A DNA stretch of 8,791 bases. Source: Leptospiraceae bacterium. GTDB lineage: Bacteria; Spirochaetota; Leptospiria; Turneriellales; Turneriellaceae. The position numbers and the translations under genes were made by a program. The notes below the pieces were generated by a model, which saw only the letters and a program-made list of their open reading frames with translations, made no database searches and was not told where the DNA came from. Location of the stretch: the NCBI GenBank assembly GCA_025057195.1, contig JANWWX010000035.1:1-8791 (forward strand). Reading direction: 5' to 3'. Of this stretch, positions 6,074 through 8,791 are shown in pieces. Each line of letters opens with the position of its first letter. Positions within the stretch are counted from its first letter, which is position 1.

Positions 6074-7596
6074 TGGAACGCCTAGCACGTATCGACTGGC
6101 TATCGGTATTCGTCGCTGTGGCGTCCTCCTTGATTGGTGTGGTAGTGCTCTATGGCGGTGGCGTCACCGGTGAAGACTTGGCCATCAAAAAATTTATCTG
6201 GCTACTCATCGGTGTCGGTGCGATGTTCTTATTTGCCAACATAAACTACCAACTGCTTGGCTCATTTGCACCGATCATCTACGCCGCAGGCATATTATTA
6301 TTGCTACTGGTCCTGATCCCATTTTTGGGTAAAGAAGTCAAAGGAGCCCGCTCGTGGTTCAGTTTTGCCGGCATCAGTTTCCAACCTGCGGAATTGATGA
6401 AGTTGGCGTTGGTCATCGCCCTCAGCAAATACTTGGTTTTGCGCGAATCTGAAATAGGTAAACTAAAAGAGCTCATTATCCCAGCGCTGCTTGCCGCTTT
6501 GCCCGCTTTTTTGGTCGGCGTGCAGCCTGATCTGGGCGGCGCGGTGATGTTCCTGGCCATCCTTTTTGGGATGCTATTTATCGGCGGCGCCAACACCGCC
6601 GTGCTTTTTGGCTTTGCCATCATTGGTTTTTTCGCCCTATTTACACCCATGTATTTGGAATACGAACGCTATGTGATTGTGGACGATATCTACACCAGGT
6701 TACGCGAAACCCATTTTCGGCTGGCTGACGCTGTGCGGATCCTGAACTTTGAAGTTTGGGAAGTCGCCGAAAACCTAAACTATAACACCCGCATGGTTGC
6801 CGACCGTAACCTGGCTATCTGGGCTAAAGAAACCCTGGCTACGGGCGAGAATTTAAAAATTTTTTGGCAAACGGCGGCAGCCGTGGAGGCAGAGAATCCC
6901 TCGCTGCTGAGGGATATGCTGCGCAACACGGCAGTGATGCTCAGCGTGGGAGCCACCGGTATCCTGTTTTATGGTCTCGGCATCCTAGGCCATTTCATGA
7001 CCGGAGCACAATGGATGCGCCGCGTGGCAAACCTCATGCTGATCATCGGGCTTTCTTTCACCGCAGGCTGGATGTCGAATAAGTTCATCAACTTCAAACC
7101 ACACCAGGTAGTGCGGATTGTCTCGTTCGTCAATCCGGATAAATTCCAAAAAGGCGCAGGCTACCAATTGCGCCACTCGCTGATCACCGTTGGTTCCGGA
7201 AAGTTTGCAGGCAAAGGACTTTTTCAAGGCGACATGACCAAGGGGGAAACCCCGTTTTTACCAGAATGGTATAACGATTTTATTTTTTCAGTGGTCGGAG
7301 AACAGCTTGGATTTTGGGGCGTATCGCTCTTGCTTTTGCTACTTTTTGGCCTGATCCTGCGGGCAGTCCAGGTGGCCATGACCTCCAAGGACGATTTTGG
7401 TGCGATGTTGGCATCCGGTATTGGCCTTATTTTTTTTCTCCATGTCGCCATCAATATTGGCATCGCGCTGGGACTTTTGCCAGTGACCGGCATCCCCCTA
7501 AGCTTCGTCAGCTACGGTGGTTCCCACATGCTACTCTGTTTCATCAGCACAGGCATCCTGATCAATATCCACCGGCGCCGCTTCATCAACGCCTGA
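6073..7596 (+). CDS. rodA: SEDS peptidoglycan polymerase RodA with large insertion
   Basis: RodA polymerises lipid II into glycan strands and works with PBP2. Conserved SEDS blocks are clear: GARSWFSFAGISFQPAELMK (91-110), VQPDLGGAVMF (150-160), FKPHQVVRIVSFVNPDKFQ (341-359), GAGYQLRHSLITVGSGKFAGKG (361-382), FLPEWYNDFIFSVVGEQLG (395-413) and LPVTGIPLSFVSYGGS (469-484). D402, in NDFIF, aligns with the catalytic Asp of E. coli RodA (D262). The protein has 507 residues, while typical RodA has about 370-430. The excess lies between about 195 and 340: a charged soluble stretch (about 195-285) and two added hydrophobic segments (about 286-308 and 318-336). It is the last gene of the operon, with a Shine-Dalgarno-like AGGGGG about 9 nt upstream of the ATG inside the end of mrdA. 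Identity is certain; the role of the insertion is unknown. Confidence 0.95.
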   Translation: MERLARIDWLSVFVAVASSLIGVVVLYGGGVTGEDLAIKKFIWLLIGVGAMFLFANINYQLLGSFAPIIYAAGILLLLLVLIPFLGKEVKGARSWFSFAGISFQPAELMKLALVIALSKYLVLRESEIGKLKELIIPALLAALPAFLVGVQPDLGGAVMFLAILFGMLFIGGANTAVLFGFAIIGFFALFTPMYLEYERYVIVDDIYTRLRETHFRLADAVRILNFEVWEVAENLNYNTRMVADRNLAIWAKETLATGENLKIFWQTAAAVEAENPSLLRDMLRNTAVMLSVGATGILFYGLGILGHFMTGAQWMRRVANLMLIIGLSFTAGWMSNKFINFKPHQVVRIVSFVNPDKFQKGAGYQLRHSLITVGSGKFAGKGLFQGDMTKGETPFLPEWYNDFIFSVVGEQLGFWGVSLLLLLLFGLILRAVQVAMTSKDDFGAMLASGIGLIFFLHVAINIGIALGLLPVTGIPLSFVSYGGSHMLLCFISTGILINIHRRRFINA

Positions 7597-7601
7597 CACC
7601 T

Positions 7602-7616
7602 CTAAAGTTGCTTTAG
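7602..7616. repeat. Small hairpin at the rodA convergent junction
   Basis: CTAAAG (7602-7607), TTG, CTTTAG (7611-7616) is a perfect 6-bp inverted repeat beginning 5 nt after the rodA stop and covering the last codons of the convergent gene. It lacks a T-run on either strand, so any termination here would be weak or factor-dependent. Confidence 0.3.
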
Positions 7617-8297
7617 GATCAACTGGCAAAGCCGGTTCAGGCCCTGGCCGTCCAGTGCAGACAAAATGTTAGGGCTTTTTTCCAAACGATGGAGAAAATC
7701 CTGTGCCAGCTGCTGGTGGTAGTCGCTAAAAGCATAAAGCGCAATTTTTTTTCCCAAGTAGCAGGCTTCAAAGAGCGTCTGGCCAAAATAGCACGGCACT
7801 GCCGCACAATCTGCTAAGTGTTGCAAGAATTGGAGTGGTGAAAGTCGCCTTTGCCCCTTGGGCCAGCCCGCCGCGGCATAAGCCTCCTCGGCACTGTGGT
7901 ACCAAACGAAGTTGGCGTCGGATACTCGCGGCGGCTTTTGCGTAAGCCAGGGATGGAGCAGCACAGCAGAAAGCGCGCGGGAATATTCCGAATCGCTCAT
8001 GGCAAAATGCGGCAGCGCGTCATATGCAATGTCAGCCTGAAGCCTGCCCGGCCCGCGGTTATCGAGTGCAATTTTGGTGGCCCGACTTTTTAGCGCCCAA
8101 TCGGGGAAGGCACTATCACGGCAGTCGAGCAATACCACGCGATAACCGGAAAATGGTGGTATCGCTTCACCACCCAGTAACCATTTCGCGACAGTTACCT
8201 GATGCCGTTTGAGTGCCAAAGCCAATTGGTGCAGGCGCAACGAGTGGCCGCTACCGATCGCTTTTTCGGGCATGGTCAGAAGCAACACCCGGGACAT
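7602..8297 (-). CDS. Short PseG/SpsG-like nucleotide-sugar protein (GT-B fold)
   Basis: The protein has 231 residues. The N-terminus (MSRVLLLTMPEKAIGSGHSL, then RLHQLALALK) matches the G-x-GH-x-xR-xxxLA loop of PseG, the UDP-sugar hydrolase of pseudaminic acid synthesis, and of SpsG-type spore-coat sugar proteins. The middle (VVLLDCRD at about 54-61, then KIALDNRGPGRLQADIAYD at about 75-93) resembles the 'vvD...iDD...aD' core. The C-terminal block FGQTLFEACYLGKKIALY (171-188) with YHQQLAQ corresponds to the 'G-x-T-x-xE-x-x-x-LG-x-P' nucleotide-binding region and the following 'nQ'. Family members usually have about 330-360 residues, so this one is compact. The ATG lies 3 nt after the stop of the upstream glycosyltransferase, with AAGGGA as Shine-Dalgarno, so the two form an operon probably acting on one surface glycan. 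The exact reaction is unknown; it could be a related glycosyltransferase rather than a hydrolase. Confidence 0.6.
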   Translation of the reverse strand: MSRVLLLTMPEKAIGSGHSLRLHQLALALKRHQVTVAKWLLGGEAIPPFSGYRVVLLDCRDSAFPDWALKSRATKIALDNRGPGRLQADIAYDALPHFAMSDSEYSRALSAVLLHPWLTQKPPRVSDANFVWYHSAEEAYAAAGWPKGQRRLSPLQFLQHLADCAAVPCYFGQTLFEACYLGKKIALYAFSDYHQQLAQDFLHRLEKSPNILSALDGQGLNRLCQLILKQL

Positions 8298-8300
8298 GTG

Positions 8301-8791
8301 CTATTGTCCCTTTGTCAGGATTTTTTTCCAGCGGCGTAAAAAGTAATCGCGCGAAAGCCATTCCATCTCGCGCGCAATTTTGGTGCGCTCAGGCACTTTT
8401 TGCCGGTAGCGGCGGATGTGCCCAATCAGGGCATCGGCGGAGCCAGTGTCCACTTCTGCGCCAAATATTGGATCAGCCAGTAGCTCCGCCATGCCTTGCG
8501 AGGGATGCGCCAAAACAGGAATGCCGCAACGCAGCGCCGCCAGCGGCAGGTGGTCGAGTTCATGCGCTGCACCACAGATGAGCGCGCGCGCACCTCCTAA
8601 ATAATACGCCTTTTCTGCATTGGAAATTTTTCCAGTGTAAAGAATGTTGTCTGGCACCAATTCGCGAAAAAGTGGCACCGGGCGGAACTCCCGCAAGACC
8701 ACCAAGGTATCTTTGAGGCAGGAAAAAAGGGGGAGCAGCACATGGAGATCGGTAGCATCGCTGGCAACAAAGTACTCTTGCTGTGCCGAAT
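8301..8791 (-). CDS. Glycosyltransferase, GT4-like, C-terminal part (runs off window)
   Basis: The - strand frame is open to the right edge; a GTG at 8739-8741 lies inside it, but the upstream residues (AQQEYFVASDATDLHVLLPL) continue the expected fold, so the true start is outside the window. The visible 163 residues form the C-terminal Rossmann domain of a GT-B glycosyltransferase: YTGKISNAEKAYYLGGARAL, then HELDHLPLAALRCGIPVLAH, then GMAELLADP and DTGSADALIGHIRRY. This matches the GT4 donor-binding region, including 'cGiPVla' and the acceptor-side Glu. The canonical EX7E motif has its first Glu (in HELDHLPLAA) but Ala in place of the second. It is likely to transfer sugars in cell-surface polysaccharide synthesis and is followed after 3 nt by the PseG/SpsG-like gene. 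Fold assignment is fairly sure; the substrate is unknown. Confidence 0.75.
   Translation of the reverse strand, partial: SAQQEYFVASDATDLHVLLPLFSCLKDTLVVLREFRPVPLFRELVPDNILYTGKISNAEKAYYLGGARALICGAAHELDHLPLAALRCGIPVLAHPSQGMAELLADPIFGAEVDTGSADALIGHIRRYRQKVPERTKIAREMEWLSRDYFLRRWKKILTKGQ

Noticed and set aside
6279..6650. 123-codon - strand ORF opposite rodA
   Set aside because: Antisense shadow of RodA membrane segments; no start signal and no recognisable family.
8213..8581. 122-codon + strand ORF opposite the glycosyltransferase
   Set aside because: Low-complexity Ala/Arg/Cys-rich antisense frame; the opposite strand encodes a clear GT-B domain.
1..8791. CRISPR array, tRNA or rRNA
   Set aside because: No regularly spaced direct repeats and no cloverleaf or rRNA-like sequence were seen on either strand.

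Overview
This window is dominated by a four-gene cell-elongation operon on the + strand: mreC, mreD, mrdA (PBP2) and rodA, at 2681-7596. The genes are tightly packed: a 4-nt overlap, a 1-nt gap and a 1-nt overlap. The four proteins together give the inner-membrane scaffold, the peptidoglycan transpeptidase and the SEDS glycosyltransferase of the elongasome. mreB is not in the window. The remaining genes are on the - strand.

Layout. Positions 1-179 hold the edge of a coiled-coil protein gene whose start is unclear. Two tandem intrinsic terminators on the - strand (141-204) follow. At 252-763 lies a badly decayed IS30-family transposase. A long-loop inverted repeat (793-857) sits just past the stop of a membrane fatty-acid desaturase (1807-866). 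A 151-aa hypothetical gene (2458-2003) diverges from the mre operon across a 222-bp AT-rich intergenic region. That region holds two small inverted repeats. Downstream of rodA, and convergent with it at a distance of only 5 bp, are two sugar-transfer-type genes: a short PseG/SpsG-like protein and the C-terminal part of a GT4-like glycosyltransferase that runs off the window.

Organism. This is a bacterium of medium GC (about half, by eye), with overlapping genes and often weak Shine-Dalgarno sequences. The mre/mrd set indicates a rod-shaped or helical cell, and the gene content fits a Gram-negative-type envelope. The sequence style of MreD, and a loose resemblance of the 151-aa protein to a Leptospira-type family (DUF1564, from memory), make a spirochaete of the Leptospira/Turneriella/Leptonema group my best guess. 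That placement is an inference and not secure.

No complete novel multi-gene system is evident. The most unusual points are: RodA is about 140-150 residues longer than usual because of an insertion that should place a soluble segment plus two extra membrane helices next to the catalytic outer loop; PBP2 has Ser-Cys-Ser where SxN or SxD is expected; the GT4-like protein lacks the second Glu of its EX7E motif; and there are unexplained inverted repeats at 793-857 and 2635-2651.
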